In this document: piece after piece, positions 11,790 through 23,381 of the stretch | Layout of the letters: each line of letters opens with the position of its first letter | How positions within the stretch are numbered: the first letter of the stretch is position 1 | Source: Diplodia intermedia | Lineage: Eukaryota > Ascomycota > Dothideomycetes > Botryosphaeriales > Botryosphaeriaceae | DNA: 64,000 nt | Assembly (NCBI GenBank): GCA_021495925.1 | Contig: JAKEKT010000004.1 | Span: 496,001 to 560,000, forward strand | Direction: 5' to 3' | Translations under genes and position numbers: made by a program | Notes under the pieces: model-generated | What the model saw: only the letters and a program-made list of their open reading frames with translations | The model's database searches: none | What the model was told of the DNA's origin: nothing

Positions 11790-14700
11790 TCAAGGTAGAG
11801 TGTTGTCCCACAAGCTTCTCACCGTCACCCCATCTACCCACGCACCGCCCGTGTCATCCTTCTGCACGGTGTATCCAACTTCTTTGTTCTCTCCGGGAAG
11901 TAGCCAGAAGGCGTTCTCATCGAAAAATACCACCGCATCTACGGGATAATCTAGCCACACCCAAGCTGCTACACCTTTTTCGGCTGTGACGATGAAGGTC
12001 CCGGTACCCGCGTCTCCCGAATGGGTGACTGATACCTTCGGATCGACCAGACTCGCTTCGGCAAGAGTGCTTGCGTGCCACCAGTTGCGATGCGCGAAGG
12101 TCTGCGTTGTGTTGGTGTTGGGCAGTGACCCTTCAACATCGACGTCGAGCACAAGCAGTACGTCGGTGGGATCGATTCCGGATAGGATGTCGTTCGTGTT
12201 TGCACTGAGGACGCGGGTTGTGTTGATAGCTCCCACTTCGACAACTGCGGACGTTGGCGTGCTGACGTTGAGGGGTTCGCCCGCATAGTTCATCCAAGTG
12301 AAGTTCGCGGTGCCGGTGGCGGTTTCCCAGAGATCGGAAGTGACGTAGACTTCAAGGTCTCCAGTAGTAATATTCCAAAATGGTGTGATGATGACGTTTT
12401 GGTAGACGTCTTTGGCGACGTAGTGCAGCACCTTCCAGCGTCCATCATACTCGATGCCCGCCCAGGTCGGTGCCTGCCAGATATCTTCTAGCTGCCAGTA
12501 CAGAGAGCCAAGTTGGCGCTCCGGCATGCCACTGCCACGGCGATAGAACATGATCTGGCTTTTGTAGAAGTCTGCTTGGAATATCTGCGTAGTATGACAC
12601 CACGCAGAGAAGTTGGCGATAGGGTCTTCCTTGTTGGGGACTGGGTACCACCTCTGTGCTGCTATAGTCATCTCACCCATGCCCTTCGTGGTATTCGCAA
12701 AGTTGGTGGTGTTCAACCCTCCTGGTGGGTAATGATGGTTTCGGAGCTGAATTACGGATGAGTTGAACCAGAGGTCTTCTTCGTCGACAGCTTGACGCCA
12801 GGTTTGGAGAGATGGCATTGAATGATAGCCAAACTCGTTGGAGAAACGGCCCACAGGGTAAGAGCTGTAATTGAAAGCGAAGGCGGAGTCGTAGTTGTAA
12901 TAGTCGGTATCTCCGTAGATGCTACCCTCCGTAGTGTTCTCGTACCTCTCGATCATCGGCTTGGGGGCGCTGTGGTTGAGGTACAACCAGCCATTGGTGG
13001 TGGAGGACGGCGCGTAGGAAATGCTCCTACTATTTCCAAATACGACTGGTACAAGCGTGTCGAGAAACAGGGTCTCGTATTCAGCCAATAAGCGCGGGAA
13101 ATCTTCAGGAGATGCCTCTTCAGCAGTTGGGAGCTCCAAGTTTTCCAACTCATTGCCACCGGCCCACATTGCAAGGGAAGGGTGGTGGTTGGCGCGTCGA
13201 ACCTGATACGTAAACTCTGCACGCACGTTGTCGAGGAACTCTTCATTCACTGGGTAGAGGGCATCCCCGAATTCTGCCTCTTGCCAGCAGAGAATGCCCA
13301 TTTCATCAGCTAGATCAAGCATGAAGTCTGGTGAGTAAGCTCCAGAGGACCAAACCCGCAGCATGTTCTGGTTGCCGCGCACAACAGCCTGAAAGAGCTG
13401 TCTGATGCGCTCTTCTGTAACGCGGACCCAGAAGGCGTCTGGAGGGATGAAGTTGGAACCTTTTGCGTAGAATTCATGACCGTTGACTTCGAAGTGCCAA
13501 TTGTTTCCTGGAGCAATTCCTTTGGCCAGCTGTTCGTCTGATATTGGTGATTCGTTCAAGACAATGGTCCTGAATCCAGTCCGCTTGTGGACTGTTGCGA
13601 GTGAGGTGTTTGTAGCACTGCTGACAGTGATCTCGAGATCATAAAGCGTCTGAGCGCCAAGCCCGGATGGCCACCAAAGCTCGACCGTGTCAGATGCTAT
13701 CAAGGTACTTCCAGTGATGACACCATCGCCAATCGTGATGTTTTGCAAAGCGCCGGAGGCCACGGTGGTGTTTCCCCCATCTCGAAGTATAAAGCGCAAC
13801 ACAGCTCCAGAGGGAATCTGACCGAGGACATCGACGCTAGCATTCAGCACCCATGGCTGGGACTGGTCGGGTGGCAGGTTGTTCAACTGGCCCAGTCTGT
13901 AAATGTCTACTAATGTGTTTCGTACGTGAATATCGTCTGGGCCAAGTTCTACGACGAAAGCAGGCTGCCATGGACCGGCTGGAGCGAAGGCAGGACCCTA
14001 GAAGAATCAGCACAACGACATTCAGCATGGAGCAAGGATGTGTTTACCCAATCCCAACCAAAGTCACTTTGCTCCTTTCGAATGAACTGCCGGTTCGGAA
14101 ACTCGAAAAGACCTTCGACGCCATACGGCCAAGTTTCTTGTCCTGGCTCAGCAGCTATTTCATCTGCAATCGTCGGGGCACTTCCGAAATTGATGCTAAG
14201 CACTGGGGCAACAGGGCAGTTCTTTAGGATCTCGGTGACCTCGAAATAATACTGGCGGAATTGGTTGTTGGTAGCTGCCACGTGCTCCCCACAGAGCTCA
14301 ATACTGGTGAAGGTGTCGAGACCGTCGAAGCGCAAGAAAATCGACGAGGCACTGGAGTTTCTGTTTCGGAAATTAGCGCTCTCACGATTCTACAATAGCG
14401 ATCTGTAGTGCCCGGCGGGATGGCCAGCTGCCCATGGCAAGGTCGGGCGATTTGTCGCGGGTTTCAATGGGCGAATTATCGAAAACATGTCTGGTTCTTG
14501 ATTGGTGCAACAAGCCAGTGAAGGTGCATGGGTGGGCAGATATGACGCAACGGAAGTCGTTGCCGATGACGTAACCAACGACTCCGCAACTGAGCGACAA
14601 CGACAATATATAAAAAGACGGAAGCCAGGCGTCGTTGGCAGCCGAGGATTCGGGCGTCTGAGGGCCTCCATTTCAAGGATCGACCCCAAGCAAGAACCAA

Positions 14701-15097
14701 TGGCTGGCCTGAGGGTGGCTGCCAGCACGCCCTGGACGCGAGCCGCCCCAGCGCTCAGCATCATTAGACGACGGGACGGGAGAAAGGAAATCGACTGGGG
14801 GGGTTACGAAGCAGTCAAGACGTACAACAGAGAGGCAAGGGGAGGCGACGTGTAAGTCCAGTTGGCCCGGGCAACCCAGCGCAGGTTGAAGTCGTTAAGT
14901 GCGTAATACGGGTCTCCTATGACTTGGGCCGCAAACAGATCAAGATGAGCCTGCGATGGCAGTTGGGCAGGCACGGAGATGTTCAACGAAGGATTGGATA
15001 GCGTCCAGCCGGGGCCGGACAGATCGACGACGCGCTGGGCAGCCACCGAGACTGCCGCAGCGGCGCCCAGGACGGCCTGCAGATCCCAACGAGGCAT
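11790..15097 (-). CDS. mndA: Secreted beta-mannosidase, GH2
   Basis: Removes terminal beta-mannosyl residues from manno-oligosaccharides. Exons are 15097-14826, 14360-14048 and 13997-11790, giving 930 aa, which matches Aspergillus MndA in length. The junctions restore family continuity: SLL|NSSASSIFLRFDGLDTF at the first and FGWDW|GPAFAPAGPW at the second. The first intron (14361-14825) is 465 nt, unusually long; the second is 50 nt. The N-terminus has a short signal-peptide-like stretch ending near residue 20 (AAAAVSVAA/Q). The GH2 acid/base lies in WAGGNELEN and the nucleophile in FSNEFGYHS. Several Asn-X-Ser/Thr sites fit secretion. The start at 15097 is favoured because the signal sequence follows directly; a longer open frame upstream also contains Met codons. 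Confidence 0.92.
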
Positions 15098-15560
15098 GAT
15101 GGAATTGACAAGAGCAGCGGACGGAGAGGCGCACCACAGCAGAACTGCAGCGGCCGTCCAGGCGAGCGCCAAGATGGCCTTTATAGCAAGGCGGGGCCCC
15201 GGCAAACAGGAAGCCATCGTCGGATGATGCAACGGGGAGCAGCACAATGGCACAGTCGCATCGCTAGCGGAGGCGGGTAGCCAGGGCGGGGGGCTGCTCG
15301 GGCGGGAAGACGGTTGCGACGGGAGGCGGCATTCATGCATGTTTTGGGGCATGACAGGCGGCGTCGCCAGGGCGGGAGCTACTGAGCGTCGCCGGACGTC
15401 TCCGCTGCACAGGCGGGGGCCGGAGCGTGGGGCAGCGAGGGCAGCTGGGGAGCAGGAAGGCGCGAGCGTCCCACGTGACGGGGCGACAGCAGCCGCCCAA
15501 CTTGGAACCCACCCTTTAACTTCCAACAGCGACTCCCGATGTCCCCGTCCGTCCCGCATC
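15098..15560. promoter_or_regulatory. Divergent promoter region, beta-mannosidase and Zn2Cys6 regulator
   Basis: The 463 bp between divergent starts of a polysaccharide-degrading enzyme and a fungal transcription factor. It is GC-rich. No binding site was confidently recognised. Confidence 0.45.
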
Positions 15561-18115
15561 ATGGCCGAGCCCGAGTCCAGCGCTGAGTCGCGCAAGCGCC
15601 GCCGCGGCCAGCGCAGCAATCGGCCCTGCGACCCGTGCCGCCGCCGCAAGACCCGCTGTATTGTCGAGTCTGGCTCTTCCGGCGAGTGCACCGTGTGTCT
15701 GTACCGGCAGACCAAGTGCACCTACGAGGAGTCTCCTCCCGAGCGCCCGCTCCCTCGCCGCCCTTCCAGCACCGCCGCCTCCACCTCCACCGTCGACGCC
15801 GCCACCCGCCATCCGCCCTCCAGCGAGGTTGCGCACCTATCGCCCGGATCCGGCGACATCCCGAGGTCTGCTCCTAGCCTGCCGCAGCTCCCTAGCGTAC
15901 GCACCAACGAAGAGCTACCCTCCGATGTGCTGAGCTCTGGCGAAGCTTCCGCCGCCGCCCTCGAGGCTGCCCGCGAACGCCAGCGCAATGGCGAGACGGT
16001 CAGCGAGGCCGAGCGTGCCAAGGGCGAAAAGTCACTGGGCTTGCACTCGACGCGCTTTGCCGAGCTGTACGGCTTGGGGAGTGACATGGAGCCCATCCTC
16101 ATGGTCCGCCTTCCCGACTCCTCGACTCTCTAACCGTTGCTGAGTTTGACTGCAGCGTCACCGCCCCTACGATCCCGTGCATCACGAGTTCCGCCTTTCC
16201 ACCCACGCCATCCGCCGCGTTCTTGAGCGGGACCAAGGCGTAGAGTATCCGCTCTGTTTCCATATCGTGTGTCCATCCGGCTGTCACTCGAGCCACTTGA
16301 CTGATCCAGTTGCAGGTCAGCGACGAGAAGGCTGCCGGCTATTCCGCCACCCACCAGGAAGTAGACGCCATCGAGGCATGCGTCAAACCCTTTGGAGAGC
16401 GCCTTGTCCGTCTGTTCTGGCGCGTTGTCCAGCCATCCTACCCCATTCTGCACCAAAAGGGCTTTGTGGATCAGTACTCAAGATCCTACCGCTTCGTCCC
16501 AAGCGCCCTCTTAGGCGCCGTATATTTAAACGCAATCAACTGGTGGCATTTTGACCCCTTACTCTCGACGCACCCTCCACCCGATCTCTCAACTCTGAGG
16601 CGACTTACCTTACACGCCATCCAGAATTCATACCATCGCCCGCGCTTGTCTTCAATTGAGTCTATTCTCCTGCTCTTGCAGTGCAAGCCCGAAGATCCAT
16701 TAAATCCCGACCACACTTTCGGCTGGGGCTTGGCCTCTCAGGCATTAGCAATCGGCGAGGCTTGCGGTCTCCACCTTGATGCTTCCGGCTGGGCAATTCC
16801 GGACTGGGAGCGCGCACTACGCAAACGCCTTAGCTGGGCCTTATACATGCAAGACAAATGGACAGCCTGCGCTTATGGTCGACCGAGCCACATCACTGAC
16901 GATGAGTGGGGCGTAAGAGACCTTGATTCGGCCGACTTCGGGGACTGTGAGGCAGACTCGGATGATCCTGCCGGGGCGGCCATTCAAGCTGGCCAGGAAC
17001 AGTTCCTTCACATGGTACGACTATCGAAAATACTCGATGTTGTCTTGAAAAGATTCTATTCCGTCAAAGGCTGTGTCAATCAGGACACAGTCGACTTGTA
17101 CACGAAAGCACAGCCCGTTATAGAATCGCTGGCCGCCTGGTACAGGTCTATACCGCGCTCATTACACATGGACTCTTTGCCTCCGCGACAGCTTTGCCCA
17201 AATGGTAAGTTTGTTTCCTCTGTGGATTTTCGTGAAATGGATGGCCACTTCCAGAAATACTTCTGCATAACTACAGAAGGTTAGCAAACCGCCACAAGCC
17301 CCAAAGAAACTACACCAGTGCTTTAGTTAAGCCGTCTAGACTACCTCTGCATGGGCCGGTACTTCCGGTATCTGTAGGCCGGGTAGTCTAGCCAGGTCCG
17401 CGTCATCCCCCAACATCCATCGATGTTTTCCTCTCGATGTCGATCGCCTCCCCGATACTGATTCTTCACAGGATATCTACACCTTGCATATTTTGGCGTT
17501 ACAACTCTCCTGTTGCGCCGGCTCCTCAGGTCAACGGCGCTTGCTCCTCTGTGCTTGGACATACAAGTGCTGAACGCCATCCGTCAATACGGTTATGACA
17601 CCGCAATGAAAGCCACAGCTTTAGTCGCCTTGCTGCGTCCGGAGCATTTGGACGCTTTTTGGTATTTTGGTACGCTGAGGGCACAATCCTGCGGATGACA
17701 GTCTTGTCTAACGGCTAACTCTTCAGTCTCGCCTTACCTTTTTTCTGTTATTGGGTCCTTTACCACCCTATTACTCGTGACCTCACTCACACCGTCCGAG
17801 CGGGATCACTGGCGTGAGACACTCAACTCGTACATCTGGACACTCCGCACGATGAGTAAATCCAACGAGCCCATCAGATACGCGGTCAACCGACTCGAAG
17901 GAGCAATCTTGCGCGGGCTCGAACATGCTCTGGTTATTGCTGTGGACGGTCCGTCGACTGAAATGGCCGAGACCCCCCAGCAAACCTTTGAGGCAGGCGT
18001 CAACGGATTTGGTTTTGGAATCTCTGAAATCAACGACTGGGAATACCAAGGTCAAATGCACCTGGGCGCCTTTGATTATTTGAGTAACAATGCACCTGCT
18101 GCGCAGATGCAGTAA
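15561..18115 (+). CDS. DAL81/TamA-like Zn(II)2Cys6 transcription factor
   Basis: Nuclear DNA-binding regulator with the binuclear zinc cluster (C23, C26, C33, C43, C46, C53) after a basic KRRRGQRS stretch. The fungal-specific TF domain follows (about residues 230-520), with FPSILHK-like PSYPILHQKGF, NWWHFDPLL, WALYMQDKW and GRPSHI. This pattern matches the Dal81/TamA group, which acts in nitrogen and GABA-responsive gene control. Five exons (15561-16103, 16156-16266, 16316-17204, 17472-17669, 17727-18115) give 709 aa. Phases agree at every junction, and NG|YLHLAYFG and FWYF|VSPYLFSV fit the family. The third intron is 267 nt; the others are 49-57 nt. It is divergent from beta-mannosidase and converges on a GH32 gene, so control of nearby sugar genes is possible but not shown. 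Confidence 0.86.
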
Positions 18116-18339
18116 TAAACATTTAGACGGCATTTGACAGGCCACTGACGACCAGCGAAATATCCGCGGGATGCAAAGGTTGGAACATAGTCTCCAAGGG
18201 ATTTTCGTGTCCTTTGAAGCACTTTCGTGCCTTGACCTCATACTATGATCTCCCCTTGGAGCATTCATCGCGTGGTTCGTCGTTTGCTGCAAGGTGTTCC
18301 GCAGGATTTGCCATTAGCTCCGTTTGATTGGGACCGCCA

Positions 18340-19956
18340 TTACAACTGTTCCGACAGGCGCAAAGAAACATCGGTCAACTTGATGGCACCATCTTCTACA
18401 AAGATACCCAGCTCTTTAGTCTCTTGTCTCACACTCTCTAATGTACCGTTTGTTTCACCGTCCGTCTTTGCATGCGCATCATTGGACTCTACCGGAGAGC
18501 GGTTGGGTAGGCGATAGCTTATCGACCTGCCGCCGACAAATACCTCCAGGACGTTGGCCTGCACAACCACAGTGACGGATCCATCGACCACTATGTTGTT
18601 GTGGCGAGCGATCTCGGGACCATCGACTTCTCTGGGGAGGTACTGCTTGTACTGGTCGGCCCAGAAGTCGTCAAGGGGCGGATCATCAGACAGCAAGACA
18701 ACGTCGAAACGATTTGACGCCGTCGGCTCAAACCGCAAACGGTGCCCCTTCATATCCTCGTCGACCCGGAGCAGAATTCCAAAGGAGGCCGCGTCGTGGG
18801 AGGCGATATTGAACTGGAAAAGGTAGTCGACCGGGTCCGTTACGTGGCGCACCGGCAGGAAGTGTGCTGAAGTTTCCCCCACAGACGAAAGTTCCAGGAC
18901 CGGCGGTAAGCTGGCGGAATCCAATTCGGCCGCCTTCTCGAAAGCAGCGTCAAGAGCTTCCCGGCTCGGTTCGAGCACGAGGGACCCATCCTCGTTCGCA
19001 GAGACCTCCCTGGGCGTACCCATGTCGCCGCCCCAGAGCCACTTGCCATCGCCGTGGTAGCGGTCGGCTATCCAGCCAAAGTAGATGCGCTTGGACGGGT
19101 CGCCCGCCTTCGGACACGACTTGGCGGCATACCAGCGCCGAGCATCAAGTCTGCCGCCCGAGGCGGCCCGAGGGGTGCGGAAGGGGCCCCTGGGCGAGGA
19201 AGCCACCTTGTACACGGTCCCGGCGTTCGGCGAGGAGAAGCGCGAGTAGACCAGGTACCAGTTGCCGTTGGGCAGGGAGAAGAGCTCCGGGCACTCAGGG
19301 CAGAAGAGGTCGTTGGGGGCGTAGAGGGGTTGGGGCTCGGCGGTCCAGTGGTCGAGGTCGTCTGAAGTAAGGAGGGCGATGCAGCCGCGTGTCCAGTAGG
19401 GCCCAGCAGCAAGGCGGGTGGCAACGAGCATCCAGTAGCGGTTCTCGCTGGGGTTGAGGAAGACGTAGGGGTCGCGGAAGTCGATGTCTTCGAAGACGGA
19501 GTCCTGGGTGGGCGAAGTGATGGTGATGGGAGCGAGGGGCTGAGTGAAGGCGGAGCCGTGCTTGTCTGGGGAGGTGGCGTGCAGGATGACCTGCTTGCCG
19601 CCGGTGGAGAGGTTGTAGCCGGTGTAGAAGATGTGCATGTTGCCGTCGGGCCCCTCGACGGCGGAGCCGGTCCAAGCACCGTCGGCGTCGGGAGCGTCGC
19701 CGGGCTTGCCTGGACGGAGGGCAGGGCTCTCGTCGCGGGCCCAATTCACCAGGTCTTTGGAACGTAGGCGGTGCCATGAGGAACGGAGCCGGGGAGGATG
19801 GTGGATGGTGTTGGGGGGTGTGGCCAGATGGAAGAGGTGGTAGGTGCCGTCGACGAGAAAGGGAATGGCGTCGGCGGCGGCCTGGGTGTCGGACGGCCTG
19901 CTGTAGTTGCGAGAGACAGCGGCATGGGGCTGCGAGCGGGCAATGAGAGAAGGCAT
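18340..19956 (-). CDS. Atypical GH32-type glycoside hydrolase, likely intracellular
   Basis: Five-bladed beta-propeller glycosidase of clan GH-J (beta-fructosidase/levanase-like). It is 538 aa, without introns and without a signal peptide. Instead of the usual NDPNG nucleophile box it has ADAIPFLVDGTYHLF (about residues 28-42), in which the Asp is the probable nucleophile, as in a subfamily I recall from Firmicutes. The transition-state RDP motif is present (FRDPYVF), and the acid/base Glu is in CPECPELF. Other family marks are SKDLVNW, GAWTGSAV and a C-terminal beta-sandwich (about 350-538). It is divergent from an MFS sugar porter, which suggests import of a sugar followed by intracellular cleavage. 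The substrate is uncertain: fructan, sucrose or another furanoside. Confidence 0.82.
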   Translation of the reverse strand: MPSLIARSQPHAAVSRNYSRPSDTQAAADAIPFLVDGTYHLFHLATPPNTIHHPPRLRSSWHRLRSKDLVNWARDESPALRPGKPGDAPDADGAWTGSAVEGPDGNMHIFYTGYNLSTGGKQVILHATSPDKHGSAFTQPLAPITITSPTQDSVFEDIDFRDPYVFLNPSENRYWMLVATRLAAGPYWTRGCIALLTSDDLDHWTAEPQPLYAPNDLFCPECPELFSLPNGNWYLVYSRFSSPNAGTVYKVASSPRGPFRTPRAASGGRLDARRWYAAKSCPKAGDPSKRIYFGWIADRYHGDGKWLWGGDMGTPREVSANEDGSLVLEPSREALDAAFEKAAELDSASLPPVLELSSVGETSAHFLPVRHVTDPVDYLFQFNIASHDAASFGILLRVDEDMKGHRLRFEPTASNRFDVVLLSDDPPLDDFWADQYKQYLPREVDGPEIARHNNIVVDGSVTVVVQANVLEVFVGGRSISYRLPNRSPVESNDAHAKTDGETNGTLESVRQETKELGIFVEDGAIKLTDVSLRLSEQL

Positions 19957-20419
19957 GGCTCGCTCTGCAGAGGACGAGGCCGACGGCGGATGTACTACAG
20001 CAGGTGGTTTAGGGCGTTAGTGATATAAGCCACGGCACGAGGGCGAGCGGCGAGTCATGGCCACGGCCACGGCCAGCTCGGCAGTTGATGGCTTGCCGGG
20101 GCTGGCGGCCGGCCGGCCGTGTGGTGGGTACGTCTGCCACCCGCGCTTGGCACAGCCGGCCGACGGCTAGCAGAGTGGGTTCCAGCTGCCAGGCCCGCCT
20201 CTCGGCTGCATCGCCAGGAGCACTAGGGAACCTGGGAACCCCTAGCAGCGCACCACGGACTTCTCCAGCTTTCCCCAGATCCGCCCGCCGGCTGCCTCGA
20301 TATAACTGCAGTAGCCGAAGACACAGCAACGTCGCCGCCTCGTGCCGCTGCTGCTTGGCTCCTGCGCTCCTTTTGTTGTACCACCTTCCCCCTTCGCTCG
20401 CCGCAGCGTTTCCAGCGCC
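19957..20419. promoter_or_regulatory. Divergent promoter region, GH32 hydrolase and sugar porter
   Basis: The 463 bp between two divergent starts. It is GC-rich, with no clear TATA box, and probably drives both a sugar hydrolase and a sugar transporter. GC-rich palindromic strings such as ggccggccggcc occur near 20106-20117, but I cannot assign a factor. Confidence 0.45.
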
Positions 20420-22547
20420 ATGGGTCTCCGCATCGAACACCCCTACGCGTGGCTTTTCTGCGGCTTCGCAGCCCTCGGGGCTTGCTTGTACGGCTACGAT
20501 GGTACGTGAGAGGCTTCTTTGTTCGGGGAGATAAGCACTGGGACGAGTAGAAACGCCTGCTCACGCCGGAGCTCATGCCCGTCGACTCTAGGCGTGTACT
20601 TCACCGGTGTCAGCGCCATGGATGTCTTCGTCGAACACTTCGGCACGCCCAAAGCCGACGGCAGCGGCGGCTACGAGATCAAGGCGTCGGACCTATCGGT
20701 CATGACCTCGATGATCAACGTCGGCGAGCTGGTGGGATCGCTGACGGCCGCCCCGATGAACGACTTCCTCGGCCGCAAGGGCGTCTTCCTCATCGGCGCC
20801 CTGACTGTCATTGTTGGCGTTGTCCTGCAGCTGGCGACGGACCACAGTCACGCATACATCATCGGCGGCCGCGTCATCCTGGGCTACGGCGTCGGCGCCT
20901 TTTCGTCGACGAGCCCGCTGTACATTGGTGTGAGTGCTCCTTTTTTTCTTTCCTTTCCCCCCTTCCCCGGCAGCAAGGGAGGCGGATCGCGTCACCTTCG
21001 TGTCACACGCGTCAACCAGTCGGACCCTGGATCCCGATGACAGCGCGGCACTTGCTCTCGGTAAAGGTGTTCGCCAAGTGGCCATAGCTCTCGGCGTCGA
21101 CCACCGATAACCCTATACATCCTGAAGGTGGAGAACAGGCGGTTGTGGCTTGCTCATTGGCTCGTGCTGCGGTTATTGGTGGAGACCTCCGACGCGGCTC
21201 CAGACCGGACCTCTACTGATGGATATCAGAGCACAGCTGACAGATGTGTGACCAACAGGAAGTGGCGCCCACGCACATCCGCGGCCCGCTGCTCATGTGC
21301 TGGCAGCTCACGCTGTCTGTCTCGCAGATCGTGGCCGCCGCCATCAACCGCGGCACCGAGTCCCTCACCACCACAGCAGCCTACCGCATCCCCATGGCCG
21401 TGCAGCTGATCTTCCCGCTTCTGGTTCTGGCCTTCCTATGGTGGGTGCCCGAGTCGCCGCGTTGGCTGCTGCGCAAGGCCAAGGGCGAAAAGTGCGACGA
21501 CGCCTTGCGCCTCATCCACCGTGAGGACAAAGCCTACTCGTCGCACGCCGACATGCTCGCGCTGCAGAGAGATCTCGACGACGAGGCCGCCATGGCGAAA
21601 AACTCGTCGTGGCTCGACCTCGTGCGAGATCCCATCGAGCGCCGTAAGGTCCTCTACTCGGCCGGCGCCCTCATCGCCCAGCAGATCAACGGCATCCAGT
21701 GGTTCTACTACTTTGGTACCGTCTTCTCCAAGGCCATCGGCCTCGATGACCCCTTCCTCATGACATTGATCGTGTTCATCATCCAGGTCGTCGTCGTCTT
21801 CGCCGCCGTCCTATGTGCAAACAAGCTTCCCCGTAGGCCCCTGCTTCTGATAACCACCGGCATCATGACCATCTCCATCTTCATTGTGGGCTGCCTGGGC
21901 ATTCCGGGCGGCCAGGTGTCTGAGACATTTGGCAAAGTGATTATAAGCTTCGTCATCATCGAGATTACGGCTTTCAACTTCGCCTGGGGACCTCTTGGTT
22001 GGACCATTGTAGGATTCCTTTTCCCTTTTCCTCTTTTCCCTCCAATTTGAACCTTCCTCCAGCCTCGCAGGCCGCTAACCCAGCCTCAGGCATCCGAAAT
22101 GGCCGTCGGCCGCAACCGCAACAAAATCTACGCCATCGCCGTCGCCTGCTTCTGGGTCACCGTGTGGGTCACTGTCTTTACCCTGCCGTACCTGTACTAC
22201 TCTGCCCACCTTGGTCCGAAGACCGGCTTCGTCTACACCGGCCTCTGCTTCGTATCGTTGGCGTACGTGTGGTTCTGCGTCGGCGAGGTCACCGGACGGA
22301 CCATGGAGGAGATTAATGACTTCTTCATGAAGGTACGGCCCCTTCTTTTCTTTTTTAATATATATAAAAAGTAGCTCCTTCGTGAGCGTAACCGTTCGAA
22401 TTCGCTAACTTTTGACTTTCTTTTTGCTTTTTACAGGGCATTCCTGCGCGCGAGTGGGCTCAGCAACCACGTCGGCCGCACCCAGAAGACAGCTCCGACA
22501 CTTTCGAAATTACCAACGAGAGGACAAAGAACGACGAGCACGCCTAA
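20420..22547 (+). CDS. MFS sugar porter
   Basis: Twelve-helix plasma-membrane sugar/H+ symporter of the major facilitator superfamily. Five exons (20420-20501, 20592-20929, 21259-22008, 22090-22332, 22437-22547) give 507 aa with consistent phases. Family marks are LYGYDG|VYFTG in helix 1, DFLGRKG after helix 2, PESPRWLL in the central loop, QQINGIQWFYYFG in helix 7 and GPLGWT|IASEM in helix 10. The second intron (20930-21258) is 329 nt, much longer than the others (81-104 nt), but the join PLYIG|EVAP is what the family requires. The C-terminal tail is short and hydrophilic. It is divergent from the GH32 gene, suggesting a linked uptake and cleavage pair. The transported sugar cannot be read from sequence. 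Confidence 0.9.
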
Positions 22548-23381
22548 CGGACAAGAGAACATGTTCCCTCTGAAATGCGGGCGTATCATTTGTTCCTTCC
22601 TGAATTGGCAAAAAGTAAAGAACGAGAGACAAGACTGAATGTGGCACTTAGCTGGAGTGTATCTAGGGAGAAGAAACTGTTTTGAATCTGACTCATGCTA
22701 CATTATTCCTTGCCCTGCAGATTACGAATCGTTGTTTTAGTTGATACCCCCACATCCCCCGCGCAGACTGTATGCAAACAGTCAAGTGTATGAAGAGAAG
22801 GCAGCGGGCGAGCGTATGCAAGAAGATTTGTCGATTCGTATCAGGGCTTGCAATGCCCCTCCGTCCTGCGTGGAACACCCGAAAATGAGGCTTACCTGCG
22901 TTGTCTTGTTTCCCTCCATGGTCATGACGGGAAATGCCTGAATGGCGGCGATCACCCAATAGTGCTACCACCCTCTTTCGTCGAAGCGGCGGGCGACTCC
23001 GGGCATACTCCTCTGATTGATGCACAGTAGTACTACTATGTATGGGTCTCGGCAATAGCCCTTGAGCCGCGTGGCTGTGCTTGGCTATGCAGAATACGAT
23101 GTGACGCGCTCGACGGGTGATGATTTACGGTCATATCACGAGACCCCTGGAGATGCCTGCCGGCTTCGATGGGCTAGCAATCACCGGAGTGTAGTCAAAA
23201 GTCCATGCTATGGGGTACGTGCAGACTGTACAGGTGAGGAATGATCATTGTAGACTACAAAACGCCGTGTCCCTGAATCAAACGCCCACTCGGTATTGTG
23301 CTGCCCAAACAACCCGTCCTGTAAGTAAAAAGCATCAAGTAACCGTCCAGATCCACCTTTTTTGGCCAATCACCCGCCCAT
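22548..23381. other. Intergenic region between converging sugar porter and POL1
   Basis: About 830 bp between two 3' ends. Open frames up to 120 codons show no family features. No tRNA or repeat was recognised. Confidence 0.5.

Noticed and set aside
14390..14764. Minus-strand 124-codon frame as an extra mannosidase exon
   Set aside because: The family has no residues between SLL and NSSAS, so the frame is intronic.
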